A stretch of DNA of 16,614 nucleotides from Listeria marthii FSL S4-120. Its GTDB lineage: Bacteria > Bacillota > Bacilli > Lactobacillales > Listeriaceae. The stretch's first letter is position 1. Every line of letters starts with the position of its first letter. The position numbers and the translations under genes were made by a program. Location of the stretch: the NCBI GenBank assembly GCA_000183865.1, contig CM001047.1, forward strand, positions 1,972,191 through 1,988,804. Direction: 5' to 3'. The notes beneath the pieces were generated by a model that saw only the letters and a program-made list of their open reading frames with translations, made no database searches and was not told the origin of the DNA. Below, in pieces: positions 1 through 6,363 of this stretch.

Positions 1-557
1 TCTTGACTCAGTTTAAAATAAATTGCGAGTCCTTCACTAAGCGCCGTTAGTAGCGAACTAACCGCCGCACCAGCAAGCACTAACCGCGTTGGCGACATCG
101 CACTCCCAGCCAGCGAACTAACGCCAAAAACCATGAAAGCTCCAATCGCAGCTCCAACAAAAGAAAACAAAATCAACGAATTATAACTAAGCCACGGCAT
201 AAACGCGAAACAAATCGCTACCATAAACGTCGATCCAGCATTCAACCCGAGCAAGCCCGAATCAGCCAGCGGATTCCGCGTAATTCCCTGCATAATCGCG
301 CCAGCCACCGCAAACGCCGCTCCAATTGCCATATCCGCAATCACCCGTGGAACACGCAAACTACGAATAATCTGATGCTGCGTTTCCGAACTATTATAAT
401 GAAAAAGTGCATCCCAAACCGTACTCAAATTAATATCGGCCGCTCCTACTGCAATTCCGAACAAAGCGAGAACTAGAAGCAACAAAAGCCCACCCGAAAG
501 TATAAAAATCGCGACAGTTGGTCTTGTATTCATTTTTATCTGTTTTGACTTATCCAT
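1..557 (-). CDS. fhuB: Ferric hydroxamate ABC transporter permease, FecCD family (5' part only)
   Basis: Partial gene: the N-terminal 185 or so residues are present and the reading frame runs off the window at base 1. The protein begins MDKSKQIKMNTRPTV, then a first membrane helix rich in Leu/Gly/Ala (about residues 14-37). Next comes the FecCD-family block RSLRVPRVIADMAIGAAFAV and the hallmark GAIMQGITRNPLADSGLLG, with further helices after it. This family forms the inner-membrane channel for iron-siderophore uptake. The ATG at 557 was chosen because a GGAAGGA Shine-Dalgarno lies 10 bases upstream; an ATG 8 bases further upstream is in another frame and stops after 9 codons. It follows fhuD on the same strand and has its own Fur-controlled promoter. 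The partner permease gene (fhuG) would be expected just outside the window. The family is certain; the letter B rather than G rests on position. Confidence 0.9.
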   Translation of the reverse strand, partial: MDKSKQIKMNTRPTVAIFILSGGLLLLLVLALFGIAVGAADINLSTVWDALFHYNSSETQHQIIRSLRVPRVIADMAIGAAFAVAGAIMQGITRNPLADSGLLGLNAGSTFMVAICFAFMPWLSYNSLILFSFVGAAIGAFMVFGVSSLAGSAMSPTRLVLAGAAVSSLLTALSEGLAIYFKLSQ

Positions 558-599
558 CTGTACATGTTCCTTCCATCTAAATTATCCGCTCATTTTAAG

Positions 600-614
600 T
601 GATAATAATTATCA
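600..614. promoter_or_regulatory. Fur box upstream of fhuB
   Basis: TGATAATAATTATCA is a perfect 7-1-7 inverted repeat matching the Gram-positive Fur box TGATAATNATTATCA at every position. On the minus strand it lies 12 bases past the -10 element (627-632), so Fur bound here would block initiation or early elongation toward fhuB. Confidence 0.9.
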
Positions 615-626
615 ATCGCAAAGAAA

Positions 627-655
627 ATTATATCAATATCAAACACTAAGCGCAA
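627..655 (-). promoter_or_regulatory. Sigma-A promoter of fhuB
   Basis: On the minus strand there is TTGCGC (655-650), a 17-base spacer and a perfect TATAAT (632-627). It lies in the fhuD-fhuB gap, with the -35 almost touching the fhuD stop codon, and implies that fhuB can be transcribed independently of fhuD. The Fur box follows immediately. Confidence 0.65.
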
Positions 656-658
656 TCA

Positions 659-1600
659 TTAGTTAGATTCCAGTAACTTCTCGACAATAATATCCAACTG
701 CCCTTCCACTGCTAGAGGATCATAATAAAACATCGTATCAAAATCCATTTGATAAACATTCCCAGCTTTAAACGTCGGTAAATTTTTCCAAATTGGTGAG
801 TTCGTCAAATCCTTCAACGTCTTCTCACCGTCTTTAGCATCTCCAGAAGAAGTCGTCGTGACAAACATTCTATCTGCCGCAAATTCTGGCAATACTTCCA
901 GTGAAATCTTCTGCCAATCTTGCCCAGCCAACACATCTTTTTGAATTTTTGCCGGAGCTTTCAACTGCAAAGCATTATAAATCGCTTGACCGCCGCGCCC
1001 CATGTTTTGCCCCATCACATAAAAATCTTTATCTTGCACTTCATAAATTCCCACTGTTTCATTTGGATCCAGTTTTTCTGCTAATTTTGCTCTACTTTCT
1101 TTCGCTTTTTGATGAAATTGATCCAGCCACGTTTCTCCAGCTTTCTTTTCACCAACCAAGTCCGCAATTTGACGCACATCTTCCTCGACATTTTTAGAAG
1201 TCGCATAAGGAATCAACACAGTTGGCGCAATTTTTGACATCGCCTCAAATTCATCTTCTTTTGAAACAATAATTAAATCAGGCTGTAATTCCGCCACTTT
1301 TTCCGCCGAAACAGGATCACCAATATCCGCAATCCCATCTACTTTTCCTTTCAAAAATGGATTTTCCAGTTGTTTCGCTCTAGCACCAACTGGCTTCATT
1401 CCTAGCAAAACAATGTTCCCTAAATATTCCGAAGCGACAATCCGTTTCGGGTGCGCCGGAATTTCTACTTTCTTACCATTTGTCATTGTATATGTACGCA
1501 TCTCGACCTGTTCTTTCCCAGCCGATTTGTTATCTCCACAAGCAGCCAAAACCACTGCAATTAAAAGCATTGATATGAGTAAAAAGATACCCTTTTTCAA
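659..1600 (-). CDS. fhuD: Ferric hydroxamate/ferrichrome-binding lipoprotein
   Basis: Substrate-binding component of the siderophore importer, anchored on the outer face of the cytoplasmic membrane; it delivers ferric hydroxamates (ferrichrome, ferrioxamine type) to the FhuB/FhuG permease. The N terminus is a type II signal peptide: MKKG, a hydrophobic stretch, and lipobox LAAC with the lipidated Cys at residue 21. The rest is a class III periplasmic-binding-protein fold, with HPKRIVASEYLGNIVLLG near residue 51 and IADIGDPVSAEKVAELQPDL near 90. The length of 313 aa is usual. The start is TTG at 1600, supported by AGGAGGGG five bases upstream; no ATG is available upstream of the signal peptide. 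It is divergent from fhuC and has a Fur box in its promoter. Ligand specificity is inferred from the locus. Confidence 0.92.
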   Translation of the reverse strand: MKKGIFLLISMLLIAVVLAACGDNKSAGKEQVEMRTYTMTNGKKVEIPAHPKRIVASEYLGNIVLLGMKPVGARAKQLENPFLKGKVDGIADIGDPVSAEKVAELQPDLIIVSKEDEFEAMSKIAPTVLIPYATSKNVEEDVRQIADLVGEKKAGETWLDQFHQKAKESRAKLAEKLDPNETVGIYEVQDKDFYVMGQNMGRGGQAIYNALQLKAPAKIQKDVLAGQDWQKISLEVLPEFAADRMFVTTTSSGDAKDGEKTLKDLTNSPIWKNLPTFKAGNVYQMDFDTMFYYDPLAVEGQLDIIVEKLLESN

Positions 1601-1618
1601 TTGAACCCCTCCTGTAAC

Positions 1619-1633
1619 TGATAATAATTCTCA
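1619..1633. promoter_or_regulatory. Fur box of fhuD
   Basis: TGATAATAATTCTCA matches the Fur consensus TGATAATNATTATCA at 14 of 15 positions. It begins 3 bases past the fhuD -10 (minus strand), covering the expected transcription start. Confidence 0.85.
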
Positions 1634-1636
1634 GTT

Positions 1637-1665
1637 AGTATAGCAACATTCTTCACAAAGTGCAA
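1637..1665 (-). promoter_or_regulatory. Sigma-A promoter of fhuD
   Basis: On the minus strand there is TTGCAC (1665-1660), a 17-base spacer and TATACT (1642-1637). Spacing is ideal and the Fur box lies directly downstream. Confidence 0.7.
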
Positions 1666-1687
1666 ATCATCCTCGGCAAAGTATCGC

Positions 1688-1716
1688 TTGCATCTTTACC
1701 ATAAAAACTCTATACT
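1688..1716 (+). promoter_or_regulatory. Sigma-A promoter of fhuC-reductase operon
   Basis: TTGCAT (1688-1693), a 17-base spacer and TATACT (1711-1716). The two divergent promoters of this gap are almost mirror images: both have TTGCA(C/T), 17 bases and TATACT. Confidence 0.7.
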
Positions 1717-1723
1717 TAACCAT

Positions 1724-1738
1724 TGAGAATGATTATCA
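1724..1738. promoter_or_regulatory. Fur box of fhuC
   Basis: TGAGAATGATTATCA has one mismatch to the Fur consensus. It starts 7 bases past the -10 element and so overlaps the predicted transcription start. Confidence 0.88.
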
Positions 1739-1765
1739 CCTTAACTTTAAATTGGAGCGATGAAA

Positions 1766-2590
1766 ATGAAAGACCTTCATACAGATAACTTACAAATTTC
1801 ATACGACAAACGAATCATTGTTGATGGTTTAGATATAGCCATTCCAGCGAATAAAATAACCGCCTTAGTTGGTGCAAACGGCTCTGGGAAATCGACTATT
1901 TTAAAAACAATGTCCCGCTTAATGAAACCTTCTAAAGGGGCTGTTTTTCTGGATGGCAAAACGATTCATAGCCAGCCGACCAAAGAAATCGCCAAACAGT
2001 TAGCTATTTTGCCACAAAACCCTTCTGCACCTGATGGTTTGACGGTGTTTGAATTAATTTCTTATGGACGTTCCCCGCATCAAAGCAGCTTTAAATCTAT
2101 TACTGCAAAAGACCGCGAAATCATTTTCTGGTCGTTGCGTGTAACGAATTTGACGGAATTTGCGGATCGACCAATCGATAGTTTATCAGGCGGACAACGC
2201 CAGCGTGCTTGGATTGCCATGGCGCTTGCTCAAGAAACAGACGTACTTTTCCTTGATGAACCGACGACTTTTTTAGATATGACCCACCAACTAGATGTGC
2301 TTAATTTATTGAAACAACTAAATCAATCGGAAAATCGCACAATCGTGATGGTTGTCCATGATTTAAATCACGCATCTCGTTATGCCCACCACATGATTGC
2401 CATTAAAGAAGGAAAAGTTATTGCAGAAGGCACGCCAGTTAGCGTCATGACCGAGCAAACTTTAGAGGATGTTTTTAATATCAAAGCAGATATTTTAATT
2501 GATCCACGCAGCGGTGTCCCTCTTTGCCTCCCATACGAAACATGCAACGGATGCGAAATTGTAAAGGAGCTTGATTCCATTGCCAAATGA
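1766..2590 (+). CDS. fhuC: Ferric hydroxamate ABC transporter ATPase
   Basis: Cytoplasmic ATPase that powers siderophore import through FhuB/FhuG. Walker A GANGSGKST is at about residues 36-44, signature LSGGQRQR near 140, Walker B VLFLDEPT near 161, and the switch His sits in VVHDLNH near 200. The C-terminal end carries three cysteines (LCLPYETCNGCE), as in other FhuC/FecE-type proteins. I place the start at ATG 1766 (274 aa), because GGAG at 1754-1757 is 8 bases before it. The in-frame ATG at 1760 leaves only 2 bases to that ribosome site. The gene overlaps the next one by 11 bases (chosen start 2580), suggesting translational coupling. Expression should be Fur-repressed. Confidence 0.93.
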   Translation: MKDLHTDNLQISYDKRIIVDGLDIAIPANKITALVGANGSGKSTILKTMSRLMKPSKGAVFLDGKTIHSQPTKEIAKQLAILPQNPSAPDGLTVFELISYGRSPHQSSFKSITAKDREIIFWSLRVTNLTEFADRPIDSLSGGQRQRAWIAMALAQETDVLFLDEPTTFLDMTHQLDVLNLLKQLNQSENRTIVMVVHDLNHASRYAHHMIAIKEGKVIAEGTPVSVMTEQTLEDVFNIKADILIDPRSGVPLCLPYETCNGCEIVKELDSIAK

Positions 2591-3578
2591 GGTTTATGAT
2601 GTAACAATTATCGGCGGCGGCCCGATTGGCTTATTTTCCGCATTTTATAGTGGCTTGCGTTCGATGAAAACAAAAATCATTGATGCCGAACCAGCTGTTG
2701 GCGGGAAAGTTCGCTACTTTTTTCCAGAAAAAATTATTCGCGACATTGGTGGTATCCCCGCAATTACGGGCGCAAATCTCGTTGCCAATTTAAAAGAACA
2801 AGCAGAAACGTTCAATCCTACAATTGTTTGTAATGAGCGCGTGGTTGATGTGACCAAACTAACAAACGGTATCTTCCAACTAACTTCCCACAATGGTGCG
2901 ATTCATTTTTCTAAAACAATTGTTATTGCAACAGGTAGTGGCACGTTTGAAGTCAATAAGTTAGAAGCAAATCATGCCGAAGATTTTCCGCTAGCAATTC
3001 ATTATGATGTCAAAAACATCGAGCAATTCCGCGATAAAGTAGTGGTGGTATCTGGTGGCGGGAATTCTGCCATCGACTGGGCTCAAACCCTCGAACCAAT
3101 CGCCAAACAAGTGCACCTTATTTATCGCGGCGAAGATTTTAAAGCACATGAAGAAAGCGTGCGCGAGCTAAAAAACTCCCGGGTTGAAATTCATATCCAT
3201 CATGAAATCAGCGAACTCATCGGAACGAACAACCAACTAACCGAAATTGCCGTTTGCTGTAATCAAACGCAAACTACGAAAACGATTAAAACGGAGGCAC
3301 TTTTTATTAATCACGGTGTAAAAGTGGATCTCGGAACAATGGCTGAATGGGGCTTTGAACAGGCGGATTTCGGCATAGTCGTGGATGATGAAATGAAGAC
3401 GACAGTTCCAGGCATTTTTGCTTGTGGAGATAGCGCCACCTACCCTCGAAAAATACGCATTATTGCAGCTGGACTTCATGAAGGACCAATTGCAATCAAT
3501 AGCGCTAAAAAATATTTAGAACCAACTGCGGCAGACGAAGCGATGATTAGTACACATCACGAAAGCTTTATTGGTTAA
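2580..3578 (+). CDS. Ferredoxin/flavodoxin--NADP(+) reductase-like flavoprotein (type 2, YumC/YcgT-like), candidate siderophore reductase
   Basis: FAD- and NAD(P)H-binding reductase of the thioredoxin-reductase-like FNR type 2 group. It shows VTIIGGGPIGLFSAFYSGLR (FAD dinucleotide fold, near residue 8), IVIATGSGTF, a second nucleotide fold VVVVSGGGNSAIDWA near 155, and GIFACGDSA near 280 (FAD O2' contact). The CxxC redox pair of thioredoxin reductase is absent, as expected for FNRs. The length is 332 aa from TTG 2580, preferred because AAGGAG lies 10 bases upstream; the alternative TTG at 2571 has only 1-2 bases to that site. It overlaps fhuC and shares its Fur-controlled promoter, so I infer a role in reductive iron release from the imported siderophore. 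A general FNR role is the alternative. Confidence 0.85.
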   Translation: MPNEVYDVTIIGGGPIGLFSAFYSGLRSMKTKIIDAEPAVGGKVRYFFPEKIIRDIGGIPAITGANLVANLKEQAETFNPTIVCNERVVDVTKLTNGIFQLTSHNGAIHFSKTIVIATGSGTFEVNKLEANHAEDFPLAIHYDVKNIEQFRDKVVVVSGGGNSAIDWAQTLEPIAKQVHLIYRGEDFKAHEESVRELKNSRVEIHIHHEISELIGTNNQLTEIAVCCNQTQTTKTIKTEALFINHGVKVDLGTMAEWGFEQADFGIVVDDEMKTTVPGIFACGDSATYPRKIRIIAAGLHEGPIAINSAKKYLEPTAADEAMISTHHESFIG

Positions 3579-3614
3579 AAAAAGGATTTGGGCTCACTCG
3601 CCCAAATCCTTTTT
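3579..3614. terminator. Bidirectional terminator between reductase and tetR
   Basis: A perfect 15-bp stem (AAAAAGGATTTGGGC at 3579-3593 with its complement at 3600-3614) has a 6-base loop and a U-run in both directions. The tetR stop codon lies in the loop, so the convergent genes share this element. Confidence 0.92.
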
Positions 3615-4217
3615 CTCTTCACATATCCCAAATTCAACAATTCGCATCATTTCCGTAAAATCATTCGCAAGCGGAACAAAATCTTCCATCGTCGCATTCG
3701 GATGACTTTGCAAATAAACAGTACTCGTTTCCGTAATATGCTTAAAAAGAGCCGCCATCACTTTACGCGCCGCATCCATATTCACATCTTTCTTCAACTT
3801 CATCTCACTTAAAACCTGATTCATTTGCGCTTCCGATCGCTCAATCGCCTTATCAAAAAAGCCCTCTAGCTTACCTTTTAATTCTACTGGCGGGTTCCCA
3901 TAAGCTTGCATAATTAAGCCAAACACCGCCGGAAACTTACGATTAAAATCCAGTTTCATCTTCGTCGACCAAATTGCCATCTCCACAAAGTCGCTCCAAT
4001 GTTCCCCGTCCAAACTAACTTCATTTGTCGCAAAATCAACTGCATAACTGACCGCCGCAATATAAAGCTTTTCCTTAGAACCAAAATAATGAAAAATCAG
4101 CCCTTTCGAAACACCAGCTTTCGCACAAATTTTATTCGTACTAGCCGCCTGATATCCTTTTTCCGTAAATTCTTCCATAGCAGCTTCTAAAATTTTTAAT
4201 CGTTTTTCATCCATCAT
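3594..4217 (-). CDS. TetR/AcrR-family transcriptional repressor
   Basis: 207 aa. The N-terminal TetR helix-turn-helix spans about residues 5-50: ILEAAMEEFTEKGYQAASTN, then ICAKAGVSKGLIFHYFGSKE, the classic TetR recognition helix ending in YFGSKE. The C-terminal half is all-helical ligand-binding/dimerisation sequence with no family-specific motif I can name. The start ATG overlaps the stop of the upstream permease gene as ATGA, so it is probably translationally coupled as the last gene of the operon. It probably represses its own operon through the two 16-bp operators at 5935-5950 and 5968-5983. The inducer is unknown. The C-terminal codons run into the shared terminator. Confidence 0.9.
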   Translation of the reverse strand: MMDEKRLKILEAAMEEFTEKGYQAASTNKICAKAGVSKGLIFHYFGSKEKLYIAAVSYAVDFATNEVSLDGEHWSDFVEMAIWSTKMKLDFNRKFPAVFGLIMQAYGNPPVELKGKLEGFFDKAIERSEAQMNQVLSEMKLKKDVNMDAARKVMAALFKHITETSTVYLQSHPNATMEDFVPLANDFTEMMRIVEFGICEEKKDLGE

Positions 4218-5029
4218 ACTTTCAAATCCTTTTTCTTATAAAGAACAAATGTCGCCGCTACCATCACGACAATCACCGTACATGAAATCAGCGCATTCGT
4301 TCCAGTAATCCCTTTGTCCATAATTTCTGAAGGAATGGCATAATTAATTGGCGAAAAGTATTTGAAAAAATCGACCTTATCATTTAGCCCTGCCATAATC
4401 CCTAAAATATACGTTAAGAACACAAGTGCAAGCGCGACAGGAGAGGCTTGCTTAGCTGAACGAAGCACCGCCGAAACCATAAAACCAGCACTCATAAATA
4501 CAGCAGCTACCAGTAACTCACTAGAAAATACCCGCACAAGTTCCATCACTAAATTACCGCTATCTACCCCACTCGGCTTTAAGAAAAGAACAAGCGCCAC
4601 CGAAGCCACAAATGTAATTGCCCAAAAAGCTACAAACGACAATAAATTACCAATCATTTTCCAAAAAACAAGACTTGACCGAGTAATCGGCTGCGCATAT
4701 AAAAATTCAATCGTACCATCCGTTTCTTCTTTTATTAACGCCTGCGCACCAATCAACGCCGCATACACACACGCCGCAATAAAAATATACTGAAAAACAT
4801 ACGCAAAATAGGCATCAATATTCGTTAAATCAGCCATCGAATCCATGTGCAAAATTTTCATCATATCTTGCGGAAGTGCATTCATTTTCGTATTAACTAA
4901 ATCTTGCATCCCGCTACTTTGCATACTAGGGAAGAAAGCCATAAACACACCTAAAATCATAATCACCACAACAGCCCAAACAACCAGACTCTTTATCCGT
5001 GTTTTCCACTCAATGTGTAAGATGTTCAC
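4214..5029 (-). CDS. ABC-2 type transporter permease
   Basis: 271 aa integral membrane protein with about six hydrophobic segments: near residue 15-35 (VWAVVVIMILGVFMAFF), a pair near 75-95, 115-140, 160-185, 195-215, and a C-terminal helix ending in YKKKDLKV. The block IKEETDGTIEFLYAQPITRS near residue 95 is characteristic of ABC-2/ABC2_membrane_2 permeases, where it lies on the cytoplasmic coupling helix. The start is GTG at 5029, whose GTGA overlaps the stop of the ATPase gene. GGGGGAG about 7 bases upstream is the ribosome site. It forms an exporter with the ATPase gene just upstream. Substrate unknown; drug or antimicrobial peptide efflux is a guess from the TetR context. Confidence 0.87.
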   Translation of the reverse strand: MNILHIEWKTRIKSLVVWAVVVIMILGVFMAFFPSMQSSGMQDLVNTKMNALPQDMMKILHMDSMADLTNIDAYFAYVFQYIFIAACVYAALIGAQALIKEETDGTIEFLYAQPITRSSLVFWKMIGNLLSFVAFWAITFVASVALVLFLKPSGVDSGNLVMELVRVFSSELLVAAVFMSAGFMVSAVLRSAKQASPVALALVFLTYILGIMAGLNDKVDFFKYFSPINYAIPSEIMDKGITGTNALISCTVIVVMVAATFVLYKKKDLKV

Positions 5030-5913
5030 TTGATTTCTCCCCCTTCGTATAGCGTCATAAATTTATCTTCCAATTCCTGATTTGTAATCGTTAAATCCGT
5101 AATTTCTTTTTCTTGTAACAATGGCAGAATCGTCTTAATATCCTCATCAAAAATAAGCCGTGCTTTCCCCGCTTCCTTTTCGATAATTCTTGCGCCTGCA
5201 CTCGTCAATTTTTCAAGTGGCAAATTCGTTCCTTTCAGCGCAATCACTTTGCCTGTCATTTGTTGATTAGCGATATCTTCCACTGCGATAATATTTCCAT
5301 TTCGAATAAAAGCAGCCCTTGTACAATATTCTTGAACTTCCCGCAAATTATGACTAGAAAGAAAAATCGTCATTCCCTCTTTATTCCGCTCAGTCATTTC
5401 TTTGAATAAATAATGTTGCATTAAAGGATCAAGCCCATTCGTCGGTTCATCCAAAATAAATAATTTTGGCTCGGTAATAAGTCCAGCAACAATTGCCACT
5501 TTCTTTTTATTTCCAAGCGACATTTCTCCAAAGCGTTTTTTCGGGTCAATCGCAAACATTTCGTAATACTTATTCATTTTTTGCGCCGCATTTTCAATAT
5601 GGTGGAATTTGGCAGCGTAGTGGATAATATCATTTGCCGTCATTTGTGGATAATAACGCACCTCACTCGGCACATAACCAACCATTTTCTTAATTTCCGC
5701 TGAATCTTTCACCACGTCTTTCCCGAGAACCGTTGCACTCCCACTCGTAGCATAAATAAAATTCAATAAAACTTTGATTGTAGTTGATTTCCCTGCACCG
5801 TTTGGGCCAATAAAACCATATAGTTCGCCTTCATTTACAGACAAATTCACATTTTCAATTGCTCGCTTTTTATGATAATTTTTTGTGAGCGACTCCACTT
5901 TAATTGCTTCCAT
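5026..5913 (-). CDS. ABC transporter ATP-binding protein (ABC-2 exporter partner)
   Basis: 295 aa. Walker A GPNGAGKST is at residues 36-44, Q-loop region VGYVPSEVRYYPQMT near 93, signature near 131 and Walker B LFILDEPTNGLDP near 150, with switch His in LSSHNLREVQEY. The signature reads MSLGNKKKVAIV rather than LSGGQ, a degenerate form common in the CcmA/YhaQ-like exporter ATPases. The C-terminal 80 residues are the extension typical of ABC-2 exporter ATPases. The start ATG has GGAGGAG about 6 bases upstream. It is the first gene of the ATPase-permease-TetR operon; the downstream overlap is 4 bases (GTGA). Confidence 0.9.
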   Translation of the reverse strand: MEAIKVESLTKNYHKKRAIENVNLSVNEGELYGFIGPNGAGKSTTIKVLLNFIYATSGSATVLGKDVVKDSAEIKKMVGYVPSEVRYYPQMTANDIIHYAAKFHHIENAAQKMNKYYEMFAIDPKKRFGEMSLGNKKKVAIVAGLITEPKLFILDEPTNGLDPLMQHYLFKEMTERNKEGMTIFLSSHNLREVQEYCTRAAFIRNGNIIAVEDIANQQMTGKVIALKGTNLPLEKLTSAGARIIEKEAGKARLIFDEDIKTILPLLQEKEITDLTITNQELEDKFMTLYEGGEIK

Positions 5914-5934
5914 GTTCTCTCCTCCACGCTCAAA

Positions 5935-5950
5935 TTGACCACTTAGTCAA
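5935..5950. promoter_or_regulatory. TetR-type operator, promoter-proximal copy
   Basis: TTGACCACTTAGTCAA is an imperfect palindrome of form TTGACCANNTAGTCAA, identical outside the two central bases to the copy at 5968-5983. It lies just downstream of the -10, around the expected transcription start of the ATPase operon. Confidence 0.75.
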
Positions 5951-5954
5951 TTCG

Positions 5955-5983
5955 AGTATAAGCCCTTTTGACCAGGTAGTCAA
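5955..5983 (-). promoter_or_regulatory. Sigma-A promoter of the ABC-permease-tetR operon
   Basis: On the minus strand there is TTGACT (5983-5978), a 17-base spacer and TATACT (5960-5955). The -35 hexamer is the outer part of the distal operator copy, so repressor and polymerase would compete directly. Confidence 0.75.
5968..5983. promoter_or_regulatory. TetR-type operator, distal copy containing the -35
   Basis: TTGACCAGGTAGTCAA is the second copy of TTGACCANNTAGTCAA. Its centre is 33 bp from the first copy, about three helical turns, so two repressor dimers could bind on the same face of the DNA. Confidence 0.75.
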
Positions 5984-6170
5984 TCCAGAACTATTAAATC
6001 CTTTTTCATAGCCAAAAACCTAATTCCACATATAAGCAAGCAAAATCAATAAAAGCAGATAAATCACTGTTTTTCATCTGTGTTTATGCTTAGAAAATAT
6101 AGGTTTCAGCCTAATATTACTAATTTCAACAACCAGCCTATTCTGCGTAGAATAATCATATTTCAGATGC
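5984..6170. other. Intergenic region with an imperfect hairpin, no gene
   Basis: AT-rich stretch between the ABC operon promoter and the toxin promoter; I see no ORF with a ribosome site. It holds an imperfect hairpin: AAGC (6053-6056), ATAAA (6059-6063) and CAC (6065-6067) pair with GTG (6080-6082), TTTAT (6083-6087) and GCTT (6088-6091) around a 12-base loop. An outer 7-bp repeat AAACCTA (6016-6022) / TAGGTTT (6100-6106) encloses it. Function not known. Confidence 0.4.
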
Positions 6171-6176
6171 TATAAT
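6168..6176 (+). promoter_or_regulatory. Extended -10 promoter of the type I toxin mRNA
   Basis: TGCTATAAT is an extended -10 (TGN plus perfect TATAAT at 6171-6176). No good -35 lies 17 bases upstream, which extended -10 promoters tolerate. Transcription would start near 6183 and give an mRNA of about 215 bases ending at the 6356-6400 terminator. Confidence 0.6.
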
Positions 6177-6211
6177 TATGGATAAGTAAGCAAGTTTGTG
6201 GTGGTGGCTAG

Positions 6212-6230
6212 TTCTTTCAACAAGAAAGGA
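6212..6230 (+). promoter_or_regulatory. Hairpin sequestering the leader ribosome site
   Basis: TTCTTTC (6212-6218) can pair with GAAAGGA (6224-6230) over a 5-base AACAA loop: 7 bp including one G-U. It locks up the AAAGGA ribosome site of the leader ORF. Such occlusion is common in type I toxin mRNAs. Confidence 0.5.
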
Positions 6231-6238
6231 TGATGCCT

Positions 6239-6280
6239 ATGAATTTTTTGTTAGGAACTCCTGGAAAGGATAATCCATGA
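6239..6280 (+). CDS. Short leader ORF coupled to the toxin (13 codons)
   Basis: ATG at 6239 reads MNFLLGTPGKDNP and stops in TGA at 6278-6280, overlapping the toxin ATG as ATGA. The ribosome site AAAGGA (6225-6230) is 8 bases upstream; two further in-frame ATGs at 6230 and 6233 lie too close to it. The arrangement resembles mok-hok, where translation of a leader frame opens the toxin frame. Whether this peptide is made is unknown; the overlap and ribosome site are direct observations. Confidence 0.4.
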   Translation: MNFLLGTPGKDNP

Positions 6281-6363
6281 CCGTTTATGAAGCCCTGTCT
6301 TTTGCAGTCGCTTTTGCAACCTTAGTGTTGTTATTAAACAGTCAAAATAACAAAAAAAAATAA
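6277..6363 (+). CDS. Type I toxin-like small hydrophobic peptide (putative holin-like toxin family)
   Basis: 28-aa peptide too short for normal gene calling. It starts MTVYEALS, has a hydrophobic helix FAVAFATLVLLL, and ends in a polar/basic tail NSQNNKKK. The short N-terminal block MTxYEALS, single membrane segment and Lys-rich tail match the Firmicute putative holin-like toxin family (Hol_Tox), which are type I toxins or toxin-like peptides acting at the cytoplasmic membrane. The ribosome site AAAGGA (6265-6270) is 6 bases before the ATG. An extended -10 promoter lies upstream. A strong terminator starts within the last codons, and a convergent antisense promoter lies downstream. Family recognition is from sequence pattern only; toxicity is inferred. 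Confidence 0.75.
   Translation: MTVYEALSFAVAFATLVLLLNSQNNKKK

Noticed and set aside
901..1197. 98-codon plus-strand frame opposite fhuD
   Set aside because: Shadow of the lipoprotein gene, no supporting signal.
4362..4793. 143-codon plus-strand frame inside the permease gene
   Set aside because: Antisense shadow of a clear membrane protein gene; no ribosome site or family.
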